A stretch of 64,000 nucleotides of DNA from Sipunculus nudus (lineage: Eukaryota; Annelida; Sipuncula; Golfingiida; Sipunculidae). Both the position numbers and the translations under genes were made by a program. How positions within the stretch are numbered: the first letter of the stretch is position 1; each line of letters starts with the position of its first letter. Where the stretch lies: assembly GCA_026874595.1 (NCBI GenBank), contig CM049309.1:46096079-46160078 (forward strand). The letters run 5' to 3'. Shown one piece after another: positions 1-11,710 of the stretch. The notes below the pieces were generated by a model. That model searched no databases. It was given only the letters and a program-made list of their open reading frames with translations, and was not told the origin of the DNA.

Positions 1-129
1 AGGTACTAATTTTTGTTTTAAATATTTTAAATGAATCATGGAAACTTACCCTTCAACATGCCAATAGAGTTTTGTGCTTTTTATACACCCTTCTCTGAGT
101 GGATGTATTACCAGTATCGTCAATCTATT

Positions 130-610
130 TACTTTTAGTGTTGCCGCCATAACTCACCAAGGCTTCGATGGATTTTCACAAAACTCACTATAACTACTGA
201 CCAATAGATTATCTGGCTGCGTTCAAATTTTTCACAAAATCCACGCATGTTTGATAAGGTCAGAGGTTTTTTTGGTGTTGCTGCGATATTTTTCAAGGAA
301 TATGATGGATTTTGATAAAACTGAGCAGAAATCTCAATTAATAAAACATCTCGCCTAAGTTCCCTTTCAAAGCAAAATTCATTCATGCATATTTAATTAG
401 GTCAGAGGTTACCACACTTTGGTGGCACCACCCAGACTTACCAAAAATCTAATGGATTTTCATATAACTCATGATGAGTATTAACCAATACAGTTTCTCA
501 CCTGAATTAGATTCTCAGCAAATTTATGCATATTAATTGAGGTCAGAGGTCACAAAATATGCAACAGGGGTATTATGCATCGCTTGTGGTGCACTTGTTT
601 TGACATTGTG
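130..610. repeat. Degenerate tandem repeat, period about 141 bases
   Basis: The phrase AGGTCAGAGGT recurs at about 258, 401 and 541, each preceded by a GATTTTCAcAAAACTCA-like phrase. It looks like the decayed core of a tandem-repeat element similar to those at 19, 43 and 56 kb. Nothing coding is seen. Confidence 0.7.
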
Positions 611-780
611 ATGTGGACGTTTTTATGATGAATATATTTTTGGTATGATTTTAGTTTATTCCTAGAGTTTTAATGAATACTGGCAATATAGTTGTTTCGC
701 ATCATTGAGGCAAAATGACAGCTTGTTCAGTCTTTTGAAGTATTCTCCCTCATCATCATTGTTTAAGTTCTTCTTTACAG

Positions 781-850
781 GCTGTGAACAATACATCTCA
801 GAGCTCTCACAAACCCGTGCTCACTCCCTGCAGCCCAGTGGCACCACCAA
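781..850 (+). CDS. Candidate exon of the upstream part of the membrane-protein gene
   Basis: Acceptor ttctttacag, donor CCAA|gtaagt. The open frame reads AVNNTSQSSHKPVLTPCSPV then APP, leaving phase 1. GC content is above the flanks. No family is recognised and a link to the exons at 6947 is not proven. Confidence 0.5.
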
Positions 851-1390
851 GTAAGTTCACCATATTGTTTGTAATGGGTGGGGAGTGGGCAAAAAATGAA
901 AAAAAAAATTGATAAACAAACACACAAAAAATGATAAAATATGTCAAAAAAGAAATACTACAGTTGTAGCAAACACAAGCAAAAGTGAAATAATGATAAA
1001 TAGTTTGCACTTGAGTTGTTTTACGGACAGTGAGTGATCTAACCCTCACCTATAGTCTGACAACTAAACTAGAAATGGTATGGCAGGTGAGCCTTAGAGA
1101 ATACAGAAGAGAAGTAGGCATGACTGCTGAGATTTAAAGTTTCAAATAACAAAACAGATATCATACATGGTAAAATAGCAAGCAAAAGGAAGGCTTGTCT
1201 TTATCCGGGTTAGTTTTAGTAAGTTTCAACTCATCATGGTATGATTAAGTTGATGTACTTAATTTACTAGGAGTCCTTTATGGGTGGCCTTTATATCTAC
1301 AACTTCGTCTTTTTGGATTAAATTTGGGATTTTGTCTGTTGGTGAAGAACCTTCTTTATATTAACCGGCTGCAGTATGAGTGTAAGACAT
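851..1390. other. Intron-like sequence, nothing recognised
   Basis: AT-rich, no open frame of note beyond antisense chance frames, no repeat ends recognised. Confidence 0.5.
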
Positions 1391-2721
1391 AATTAGCTCA
1401 TCTGACTATTAGTCATCTTCGCTATAGTCGTAGTCCTTTGTCCGTCGTCTGGCCGTTAAGAGGGCACGTTTTGAAACCTTTGGACCTATGAATCCAAAAT
1501 TTTGCATACAGTTAGATGTCCCAAAAATCTCGTATCATACCAAAAATTGGGTCACTAGGACTTTGTTCCTTCGAAATATTAAGGAAAAACCTCCCTTTTC
1601 CATAAAAAAGCCATTGTTACACTTCAAGGCTTCCTAATATCGAAACCACTGGACTGTTTTTGATTATATATAGTATTTGTATTCTTCCATACATTTTCTA
1701 TTATCATACAAAAAATTAGGTTAGTATTGAGTATTTTTTTGATGTTATGGGTCCAAATGTATTGCAATTTTTTAAAAATCAGGAAATATATTTACTCACT
1801 TAACATGAGAATTGCTGAAGCTTGAGACTTTTTTTCAGGGATATAACTTTATTAAACTAGAATACGGGTAGTCGACAAGCGACTACGTGTATCCGCCTAA
1901 ATCAGAGTGGAACAGGTGAAGTGAGGCATGGATTGAGTGGCAAGGGGAAATAGAGTGTTGCATATTAGCATGAATGTCTGCAGCCAAATGGTGTATGTAG
2001 GTTGCCCCCCCTACCACAAAATCCAGAAAGCCGTCCAAGTTGTATACATATGCAAAATTTAAGGCAGATAAGTCAAACCACTACATGTATATGAGTGATT
2101 TTAGCCCGTGGCAGACAAACAGATGGACAGATGGATAAAATGGTTGCAGGTGACGCAACCCGTTTTGCGTATGATAAAGAGCTATGTGAGAACTATTCAC
2201 ATGCAAAACTATGGCCCAATCGGTCAAACAGTTCCCAAGATATGAGCTTGGGTAACTGCTGCATAAACTAGAATGCAGGTGGCGCCACCTGTCATAAAAT
2301 CAAGAGAGCTGTCAAGGATATATAAACCTGCAAAATCTTAGGCAGATATGTCAAACCACTGCCGAGATATGAGTGATTTTATCCCATGGCAGACAAACAG
2401 ACAGGAGCTGTGCAAAAATGGCTGCAGGTGGCGCCACCAGTTTTGCGTATGATAAAGAGCTATGTGAGGTCTATACACATGCAAAATTTTGGCCCAATCA
2501 GTCAAACGGTTCCCGAGATATGAGCTTGGATGTCTGCAGCGTAAACGTGAATGTAGGTGGCGCCACCTGTCATAAAATCAGAAAAGCTATCCAGGATGTA
2601 TACGCATGCCGAATTTCAGGTGAATTAGTCAAGTCACTGCAGAGATATGAGTGATTTTAACCCAAGGCAGACAAACAGATGGACACTGTGCAAACATGGT
2701 TGCAGGTGGCGCCACCATTTT

Positions 2722-4607
2722 TAGCTCAGCTGACTATAAGTCATCTGAGCTAGTTGTGGTCCATTGTCCGTCGTCCGTCCGTCCGTCCGTAGATGTGGCA
2801 CGTTTTGAAACCGTAAGACCTAGGAATCCAAAATTCAGCATAATGTTAGATGTCCCCAAGATCTCCTACCAAGCCGAAAACTGGGTCTTTGCGACTTCGT
2901 TCCTTTGAGAAATTAAGGAAAAACCTCAATTTTTTATTAAAATCCTATTTTCACACTTCAGGACTGCCTAATATCAAAACCACTCATCTGTTTTTCCTCA
3001 TATTTACCATAAATATTCTTCTATATAGTTCCTATGTACATGCCAGAAATTAAGTCTTTTAAGTATAAATTCTTTAAGTTATTGGCCCAAACATAATGGA
3101 CTTTGTAAAAAATCAGGAAAAATATTAACTCACTTAAAATGAAAAATTTTGAAACTAGAGTCTATTTTCCCAAGTATATAACTATGTTTAATTAAGGTTC
3201 AATTGTTTACCCAAAATTAGATCTGAATTTTGTAAATCTTTTAAGTAATTAGCATAAAAATAAAATCAGTACCTTAAATTTTGCCAAACTTTGATCATGG
3301 CACGTTTTTTTCCTGTAAGTACCATTGATTTAATTTTCACAGCATGTAAACATAAATATTTAATTAGTTTAAATCTGAAATTTGGAAGTATAAGCTTGAA
3401 AATTAAGCTAGTTATTGATTTTTTTCTTGAGGCTCTATTGTAGTCATTTGCTTTGATTACAGATTACAGATGCAGGGTCCCACTCCAGGTCACTGGAAGT
3501 CAGCTATGCCAGGGTTTCTGATTTGTTACAGTCACTGGGGGAGATCCCCTGCTGTGACAGGTGTACAGTTATTCTCATAATTCTCATATCACCACCCAGA
3601 TCACCCCCCCCCCCCCACAAACCCAACCCACCAAGTGTTATGCAGTATTGTTATTGTTTTCACTGTATCTCCTTAATTGTTATGCTGTTTCCACTCTGAT
3701 ATGCAAAAACTTTCCTTGAAAAAGTAATTCAAGGTGTAATCCAGAAGATGCAATGTTGTGTAATGTAGCATTTTTAAAGAAATCATTTTTCTTTTAAATG
3801 ATTTTACCAATCATAATGGAACCCATCAGTATGCTTAAATTATGATAAAATATGAAGCACATTATGGATAAATAAAGACTTATTAAAAATTGTGAAATCT
3901 AAATCAAGTATTTTTTTTAGATATTTATTGTTTTGCAGATTTAAAAGATATATTTTTGTGGTAAAAAATAAATAAACATTTGTATGCATGATGTGGTGTT
4001 ATCTGACAAGATTGAGATTTATGATGATGCAATTGAGAATTATGAATCAACTTTTATATTCAGATATATATGTTATATTGAAAATGTATAGAAATATAAA
4101 CTTAAATAAAAAAAATTGATGTGATAAAAAAATGAGGATTTATTACAAACATTTGTTCATTATTTTCCTGCATCAGCAGAATTTGAGATCAGGCTTTGTT
4201 TGCCATGTTTTATGTTGTTAATTAGTTATATTTCATCTATACATTTCATAAAAAAACATATATTTAATAATATATATTATACAAAAAAAAGATTCGATTG
4301 AACAAATGTGTAAACTACTGAAATGTCAACAGTTAATCGAAAAGCCAACTAATGATCATGGTAATTGTACAGATCATTTGTTCACAAACTGCTCACATGC
4401 TTCAGTTTCAACATTAGGAAACACATGGTCAGGTCACAAAATATTATTTGCAACAATTTCTTGCTCATCAATACAAACCAATCATATAAACCAACCATGG
4501 CTTTTATTACCTCTTCCTCTAAAACTTTATCTCCATTTGATATTATTTTAGATTTTTACCTTCAAGGTTAACGTCAGCTGAGCACAGTGACCCATAGGTC
4601 CCTTGTT
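2722..4607 (-). mobile_element. AGCTCAGCTGA-ended element, copy B
   Basis: Begins with a hairpin (AGCTCAGCTGACT / AGTCATCTGAGCT), then (GTCC)n, and ends CAGCTGAGCACAGTGACCC...CTTGT. It interrupts a tandem unit of the surrounding element: the uninterrupted junction CCATTTTTTGTGTATG is present at 4880-4895. About 1.89 kb, the same length as copy A. Contains the exon-like segment at 3470-3560 and a poly-C run. Confidence 0.7.
3470..3560 (+). CDS. Candidate exon lying inside a repeat copy
   Basis: Acceptor gattacag, donor GACAG|gtgtac. Phase 1 in, matching 781-850, gives N then AGSHSRSLEVSYARVSDLLQ and SLGEIPCCD, phase 2 out. It is GC-rich and open, but sits wholly inside a repeat copy (2722-4607), which weakens the call. 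Confidence 0.42.
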
Positions 4608-5512
4608 TGTGTATGTTATAAAGCTCTCCAAGGGCTACATTTGTGCAAAAAAATTTTCCTGATCGGTCAAACGGTTCCCGAGATATGAGCTTGGATGTCT
4701 GCAGCGTAAACGTGAATGTAGGTGGCGCCACCTGTCATAAAATCAGAAAAGCTATCCAGGATGTATACGCATGCCGAATTTCAGGTGAATTAGTCAAGTC
4801 ACTGCAGAGATATGAGTAATTTTAACCCAAGGCAGACGAACAGATGGACACTGTGCAAACATGGTTGCAGGTGGCGCCACCATTTTTTGTGTATGTTATA
4901 AAGCTCTCCAAGGGCTACATTTGTGCAAAAAAATTTTCCTGATCGGTCAAACGGTTCCCGAGATATGTGGGTTTATGTGTGGAAACAGACGCACAAACGG
5001 ACGCAGAGCGCAGAGGAAAGGTCAGAGGTCAAAACAAAATCGGGGCGCAGCAGTTCACATGTGACCCGAACATAATCCCGGGTTTCGTAAAATTCCGCCC
5101 AGCGGTTACGGAGGAGTTCTCCGGACACCTACGCGGCGGCAGCGGCGGCGGCGTGCAGCTGAAAACATAGTATCCGCAAAACTCTGTTTTGGCGGATACA
5201 ATTAAGATTCAATTGTTAACCCAAAATTAGATCTGAATTTTGCAAATTTTTTAAGTTATTAGCATAAAAAAACATCAATACCTTTTATTTTGTCCCACTT
5301 TAGCTACGGCAGGTTTTTCCCCTGTAAGCACTGTTGATTTAATTTTCACAGCATATATACATAACGATTTAATCTTTGAAAATATGAAATTTCAAAGGAA
5401 TTGATTAAAAAGAGAAGCTTTAATTCAAGTTTTCATACACCATGTCAAGTGTTGTTTACATCAGGCCCACTTAGTAGTACGGCCTTCACTTGTATTATGT
5501 AACCCTCTCCAG

Positions 5513-5593
5513 GCAGCTTTCCTTGGCTCAGCTTGGACACTACTTGCAGGCTTCCCCTCTGCCTTGCACTCCCCCCCCCCCCCCCCCCAGCTG
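5513..5593 (+). CDS. Possible exon ending in a poly-C tract, boundaries uncertain
   Basis: Acceptor ctctccag; phase 2 from 3560 gives R then QLSLAQLGHYLQASPLPC before an 18-base C run and a GT at 5594. The phase after the C run does not fit the exon at 6947 unless the run length is wrong or the nearby acceptor at 5516 is used. Lies inside another copy of the same repeat. Confidence 0.25.
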
Positions 5594-6946
5594 GTGCATA
5601 AACTAGTTGAATGTTATAATTTTCTGTATTTGATTCATTCTTATTCTAGGCTGTGCTACATTTTAGATATTGTATTGTACCACCAGGGTTACAATGATAA
5701 AAGTGCACATTTAATTGTGTCCATGAAGTGGTGTTATACTATGTGAAAGTGTGGATGTTCATCTTTACTTCAGAAGAGTAAAAACTTCACCAGGTGTGAA
5801 ATTGATGATTAATTCCAGTAAAAAATTATAGCTTAGATAGTAATTAGCACAATGATGTTGTTTGTCCTTGATTCAACTAACATTGTGTATACTTTATTTG
5901 AAAAGATGGTTTTATTTTATCAGATTTACTGAATCTTTTATTTCAGTGAATAAAATTAAGCATGTACTGAAAACTCCAATGTACAAAAATTTTTAATAGT
6001 GATTCCAGTAATAATCTTGATGATGCCATGTTGTGGCATTATTTTCTTTTAAATTCAGTTTAAACATTTGTGATTTGTGAAACATTTTATAAAATAATAA
6101 AATATATGTGTATGCATAATATGACCCGATATAAGCTACACTCTGGATAAATAATGATTGCAATTTAGAATACTGATATTTTAACTTATATTTTCAGATT
6201 TTTTTTTTTATTACAAATTTATAAAACTTGTTTATAAAAAAAGGAATCTGATAAAAACTGTTAATGGAAAAAGTGGATATGCTAAAAATAATAGGCTTAA
6301 ATATAATCTTGAACGCATTATTCCCTTGAAAGTGAAATAAAGGTATTAGTCCATTCTGTCCACTTGCCTGTCCATCTGTAAATTTTTCATATGCATCACA
6401 GTATCTCTAAACTTTTACAGTCTTGTCAGAGTATTATATGCAGTTTAGCAGTCATATATTTAGAACTTTACTATAACCAAGTAGGAGGCCCCCTTTCCTC
6501 TTAGCTTCTCATATGCTTGTATATATGAAAAACCTTACAACAGAGTATTTTGCATATGTTGCATTTGCAAAAATTTCAAACTTCAGCTGAGCGCTGTGAA
6601 CCATGGGTCCCTTGTATTTGATACCATTCTTATCTCACAGATCATCTTTACTGTTTAATACCTGTTCCATAAGTACATTATGACACATGGTTAACTTACA
6701 GTGATTAACAAATGTTCTGTAGTAAATGGACAAGTTAAGTGAATATTCTTCATAGCAGTTTCAAAGGAAGAACAGCCACATTTCCATGCTGTGCATATAC
6801 TCATTTGGTTAATTCACTCTGGAAATTTTTTGTGGTAAGTGAGATATTATATGACAATGCCCAGCAAGAAGATGCTTTACATTCAGGATTTGTGTATTCT
6901 CTCTGAGGAATTTACTGAATAAACATACAGATCTTTTTATTTTTAG

Positions 6947-7050
6947 GTGAGTGTGTGATGACACAAATGGGGACTCTTCTGACTCGTTTCTTCTACAAAG
7001 TTTGGTTCTTTGGAGCATGCTACTTCTATGCAAGCTGGGCCTTCCTTGGG
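6947..7050 (+). CDS. Unrecognised membrane protein, penultimate exon (transmembrane segment)
   Basis: Acceptor tttttag, donor GGG|gtaaga. Two bases then 34 codons, phase 1 in and phase 0 out. The peptide ECVMTQMGTLLTRFFYKVWF is followed by FGACYFYASWAFLG, the start of a hydrophobic membrane helix completed by the next exon. I do not recognise the family. Confidence 0.8.
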
Positions 7051-7672
7051 GTAAGACGGTGCAGGTTTAATTGCCTTGTTAGAATCAGATCTGAAATTAT
7101 CAGAACAGAAATGACAGTTTTTGTTAAAAAAAATTAATTTATCCTCAAGATGCAACATGTAAGTAAATACTTCAGTTAAAAGATGCAAGTGTTTATCTTA
7201 ATGTTGCACATCTATAACAACTAACTAATGGACCAGAGGGTTTAGGAGCAGAAGAATTCATATAGTTAACCATTGTTGTGCACAGATATTACAGCTTTTA
7301 TTGAAAATGATATGTAAAAAGGTCTGCAGAGACATTATTAATTCTGATATTTTAGGAAGACATGCTATGCAAAAGTAAACAAAACCAGCATATCCATTTC
7401 ATTGCCCATATAACTGAACTTAGTACTATTTTATGGTGTTCTTTGTATTGTGTCAGTTAACTTCACAGGAGTATGATTAATTAGGCCTTGTTGGGTTTAA
7501 TGCGTCATACAGATGGGTTTGAAATATATTCCTATACTGACAAATATATCTTTTGTAAAATGATCTAACAACAGCAAATTATATATTTTTGAAGTGCTGT
7601 GCAATCTTGCAAAATTCTCTTATATATTTCACATATGATATACATATGCGTTTTGTTTAACTTTGGTGACAG

Positions 7673-7786
7673 GTGATGGTCCTTGGCTTTATCGTTGCTG
7701 TGATTCGGAAACGCAGATCTTCCATTGATGGCGAGGTCGACAGGGATGATTTCAATGACAGTGATGAAGAGTTCCTGAATCAGTGA
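7673..7786 (+). CDS. Unrecognised membrane protein, last exon (end of transmembrane segment, acidic cytosolic tail)
   Basis: Acceptor gtgacag, phase 0, stop TGA. VMVLGFIVAVI completes the helix; IRKRRSSIDGEVDRDDFND then SDEEFLNQ gives a positive stop-transfer run and an acidic tail with possible casein-kinase-2 sites. This is a single C-terminal transmembrane segment with a short tail, so the rest of the protein is probably encoded upstream of or before this window. Confidence 0.85.
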   Translation: MMVLGFIVAVIRKRRSSIDGEVDRDDFNDSDEEFLNQ

Positions 7787-7801
7787 AAGTCGTAATCAGA
7801 T

Positions 7802-7966
7802 CAGCTGAAGGGGAGTCACTGTGACTGTGTATTACAGCTGAAGGGGAGTCACTGTGACTGTGTATTACAGCTGAAGGGGAGTCACTGTGACTGTGTATTA
7901 CAGCTGAAGGGTAGTCACTGTGACTGTGTATAATTGCTGAAGGGTAGTCACTGTGACTGTGTATAA
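7802..7966 (+). repeat. 33-bp minisatellite, five units
   Basis: Five head-to-tail 33-base units, nearly identical, starting 16 bases after the stop codon. Each unit contains the inverted repeat GTCACTGTGAC. The first three units read AAGGGGAG and the last two AAGGGTAG. Confidence 0.95.
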
Positions 7967-9031
7967 CAGCTGGGTTTTGATGTTAAAACATCCCAGTATT
8001 GAGTCTCATGTGGTGTTGGTGTCATGCAATGAGCACAAATATAATATTAATGTTAATATAAAATAATGATAAAATACATGGGTACCACTGCCCAGTGTAC
8101 TGATGACTTGTTGATTTCCTGTAATTTGAATTCCAAATGTTTACCTTTTGTAATTGACGTTAGCTCATCCAGGCCAGAAAATTTTAATTAAAAGATCCTG
8201 TGATCCTGGGAAAAGTTTTTGATATATTTGTAATTTCTGTCCTTAGGTGGTGTGCAGTTGAATTTGCTCACAATACATGGCAGTCATTGTGTTGTTTTTT
8301 TAACACTGAACACAACTGACTGAATATGATGTGCCGTTTAATTGATTGAGCATGCACATTCATAGTATGCAGCAAATTTCACGTAATATTGAAAGTACAT
8401 AAAATAATTGATTAATAATCGAACATCAGTAGTTTTTTTAATTTTGCAATTATGCACTGGATTCATATTTGCTAGAATACCTGAAAACCAGCTCATTGAA
8501 ATATATCAAAATAACCTGGGATGTAAAAAGCTCTCTATTTGTGCTGTGTATATTGGCAAGATGTTTGAGAGAGGAAATTTCCAGTCAGATTATCAGGCAG
8601 TGGGACCACAGTATGAGGTGTAAAGTTTTATTTCCACAGATGTTGCTGCATATAGCAAGAATTTTTCCACTGGCATACTTTTACATATTTCGGTATATCA
8701 GGGCTTCCACAGACTCCTTTATTTCTATTTAATTTTCTGATTTTTTTCACTGCACAGTGGTGTTATTATTATATTATAGATATAAATGTTCCCATTTGAT
8801 AATTATTGCTACATAGACCTGTTATATTTGAAAACATTCAGCACTTTTGTAGAAACTGTGCGTGAAAGTATTGCAATTATACAAGTACAGCTGTCTAAAC
8901 CAATTAAACTTACCTTTACCTGCTTCATTGAGAACTGATGCTCATGGATAGAGACCAAGCTATACATTGTTGTGCAATTAAAACTCCAATTAGTGTCCTA
9001 TAGTTTGACTAAAATTCCTATGAACCCATAT

Positions 9032-9120
9032 TTTTAGCCCTCAGCCTATAGGCTGAAGGGCTATTGTTGTCCCCCAAGGCGCCCGTCCATCCGGTGTCTG
9101 TAAAATTTTACATTGTGAGC
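9032..9120. repeat. Palindrome-started dispersed repeat
   Basis: Contains a perfect inverted repeat of about 26 bases centred on CCTATAGG (AGCCC.TCAGCC / GGCTGA.AGGGCT), followed by TTGTCCCCCAAGGCGCCCGT. The plan (palindrome, then a Gtcc-rich stretch) resembles the AGCTCAGCTGA-ended elements elsewhere in the window. Confidence 0.6.
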
Positions 9121-9903
9121 GGGATATCTCTAAAAGGATAGAACTGTATGTGGTTGTGACTAGTTAAGACAAACTGTGGAAATACAACTTAAGACAAGTC
9201 AGGTATACTGGATGTGTGGGTCTTTAAAGTGGCTTTAATTATCATGATGTATGTGATATTACAATCTTTTGTCAAGAGTTCTGTATTTAAAGTATATTAC
9301 TCAAGATGTTGTTGACAAAATTAATCACAAAATATGTGAAAAATATAACTTGTATTATGCTTGCAGCTTGTGCACAACAATGTTTTATTATGGATAGTAC
9401 CCACTGGGATTGTGTATCTCTGTATTCAAGGCATTGGGTATTTTGCAGGTAAATATAATCTATACATGACCTTTACTTGATATATGCATACGTTTCCTTC
9501 ACGTCACTGTTGTATTTCTTTTGAGCCTAAAAAGTGGTTTGGGGTGCACTTGATGTATTTATGATTATTAATTATGGTCTGTCTAGTAGGCTCTTTTGTA
9601 TTCTTGGCATGAGCCCTGTGTTTTTATTCATAAGAACAATTATATGTATACTATGTCATATCTCAATAATTTTGTCAGGTATATGGTAAAGCTTAGTTAA
9701 GTTAAATACTAGTATGCCAATAAATGAGTAAAACGATCTGAGTCATCGTTAAGATATACTCTTTTAAAAAGAGATTTGCTCGTAACAAACATTAGGTATG
9801 TTAAAATTTTATTACTGATCATTTAACTTTGAGGCAAGAAGGTTTTACTGTAAGTGAAGATCTTTTATTTGCAAGTATAGAATACTAGTAAAAAAAACCT
9901 GAG

Positions 9904-9916
9904 TTACACACACACA

Positions 9917-9966
<50 letters not shown>
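9904..9966. repeat. AC/AT microsatellite
   Basis: Short ACACAC run followed by about 23 AT dinucleotides. Confidence 0.97.
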
Positions 9967-9975
<9 letters not shown>

Positions 9976-10744
9976 GCTGGTGTTTAAAAAAGATGTGGAG
10001 TATGGGCCTTTATTTATAATGCACATACAGCAGCCTCTTTATCAGAAATAGGTTGCATATTTTATTCAGATTTCAGTATGTAAATGTTTTTACAGCTTTT
10101 ACAATAGTTCTGAGAATGTTTAAATTTTCATTTACAGTTGTGTTTGTCAAACAAAATATTTGCCGTTGTCAAAGTTTTACCAGTAAACCACCATATAAGT
10201 GTGATTGATAAATATTGTGATAACTTTCTTCATAATTTTCCTTTGATTTAAAAAATTAAAAAGAATATATCCTAGTTGGATGTTTTGAATATTTAATATA
10301 TCTTTGCCTTAATAAGTATTGTAACATTATGAAACATTTGTGACCATCCTGATAATATTTATGCATTTGTTACTTTTTTACTCTTGAAAAGCTTGCATGG
10401 AACAGATCAAAAGATAGCATAAATTTTTATGAACATTCTATTTCATAATATGAGAATATACTGATGTTTTACATGATGATGTGTAACTTTTCCAACTTGT
10501 AAGGTAGTTCATGTTATGTGAATAATTTAAATTTAGCAGAAGGAATATGTGAATGCTGTAAGCAATATTATTTATGTAAATAAAGTTTGTTTGGTTGATT
10601 TAAGTTGTATCGCTGTTGTGTTTCACATTCTATGCAAGACATTTTATTTTAAATATCGTTGTGTTGTCCGTTTGCATCATCGTACAATTTATTTCCTGTA
10701 TGAAAGGCATCCTTTTGTCTCATGACAAAATGGTAAGGCCATGG

Positions 10745-11375
10745 CTTGTCAAGCAGTCTTCAAGCCATTTCCATAGATAAAAAATGGTGGCGCCACCTGC
10801 AACCATTTTTGCACAGCGTCCATCTGTTCATCTGCCTTGGGATAAAAATCACTTGTATGTCTGCAGTTAATGGACTTATCCACCTGAAATTTTGCATGTG
10901 TATTCAGTCTGGATAGCTTTCTTGATTTTATGACAGGTGGCGCCACCTACATTCACGTTCAGGCCGCAAACATCCAGGCTTATATCTCAGGACTGATTTG
11001 ACGTATCCTTCTGAAATTTTGCATATGTATAGATCTCACACAGTTCTTTATCATACGCAAAACTGGTGGCGCCACCTGCAACCATTTTTGCACAGCGTCC
11101 GTCTGTTTGTCTGCCGTGGGATAAAATCACTCATATCTCGGCAGTGGTTTGACTTGTCTGCCTCAAATTTAACAGGTTTATATATCCTGGACAGCTTTCT
11201 TGATTTTATGATAGGTGGCGCCACCTCCATACACATTTCGGCTGCTGACATTCATGCTAATATGCAATACACCTCTTTCTATTTCCCCTTGAATCTCAAT
11301 CCATGCCTCACTTCACACGTCCAACTGTGGTTTTGGCGGATACACGTGGTCGCTTGTCGACTACCCGTATTCTAG
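10745..11375 (-). mobile_element. CTAGAATACGGG-ended element, truncated copy
   Basis: Reverse orientation; ends (its start) at CCCGTATTCTAG with the GTAGTCG-type inverted repeat at 11347-11368. Four exact GGTGGCGCCACC palindromes at 10786, 10936, 11065 and 11214. The hairpin end is missing on the left. Confidence 0.8.
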
Positions 11376-11394
11376 TTGAATAATTGAACCTAAG

Positions 11395-11710
11395 GAAGAA
11401 ACAAGAAGCGAATCATCAGTGTACTTCTCGCCACTTTAAAATTGCCAGTCACCATCATCTGTGTCTACGCAGTCATGGTTTGCTCATCAGCTGGGGTCAA
11501 AGACCATATATATGGCTCACTTGACGCTGGAGTCAGGAGCTTCCCAATGTCGGAGCACATAGACCATCCAGGTTACCTGAATACAAGGTGCAGTTGGTGC
11601 AGATATTGAATTTTGTTCTTGGACACCATGGCATAATGGACAGGAGTGAGAACGGGTATTTCGGCTGTTGTGGCTGTGCTGGAACCATATCCTCTGAATT
11701 ATCAACACGA
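11395..11710 (+). pseudogene. LINE-type endonuclease remnant
   Basis: The frame from 11403 reads KKRIISVLLATLKLPVTIIC then VYA and later AGVKDHIYGSLDAGVRSFP, resembling the APE-type endonuclease of non-LTR retrotransposons ('l.vicvYAP...kd.fy..L'). A frameshift near 11610 is followed by VLGHHGIMDRSENG, the later 'lG.hG.g..NeNG' motif. Frameshifts and missing GDFN-type motif show it is dead. Confidence 0.6.

Larger units (their letters stand above)
1857..5200 (+). mobile_element. CTAGAATACGGG-ended element with GGTGGCGCCACC tandem core, nested
   Basis: Starts CTAGAATACGGG followed by an inverted repeat (1868-1886, GTAGTCG/CGACTAC); ends with a (CGG)n-like stretch (5132-5155) and a hairpin (5170-5199, GTATCCGC/GGCGGATAC). 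The core is tandem units of about 286 bases, each with two copies of the 12-bp palindrome. A second element (2722-4607) is inserted in one unit. No long coding frame. Confidence 0.75.
1391..6617 (-). mobile_element. AGCTCAGCTGA-ended element, copy A, split by an inserted element
   Basis: Left part 1391-1856 (AGCTCATCTGACTATTAGTC, then GTCCGTCGTC) and right part 5201-6617 (ending TCAGCTGAGC, a CCATGGGTCC half-palindrome and CTTGT) together make about 1.88 kb. The sequence lost at the break is continuous in copy B (around 3190), so the 1857-5200 element was inserted into it. No transposase is seen. Confidence 0.65.
7787..10605 (+). other. Probable long 3' untranslated region of the membrane-protein gene
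   Basis: No coding frame is supported. It holds a 33-bp minisatellite (7802-7966), a palindrome-started repeat (about 9032), an AT microsatellite (9916-9966) and AATAAA at 10579-10584 followed by a GT-rich stretch, which would be a plausible transcript end. Confidence 0.4.

Noticed and set aside
2373-5170. Several open frames of 60-93 codons
   Set aside because: They run through tandem repeat units with the GGTGGCGCCACC palindrome and repeat with them; not genes.
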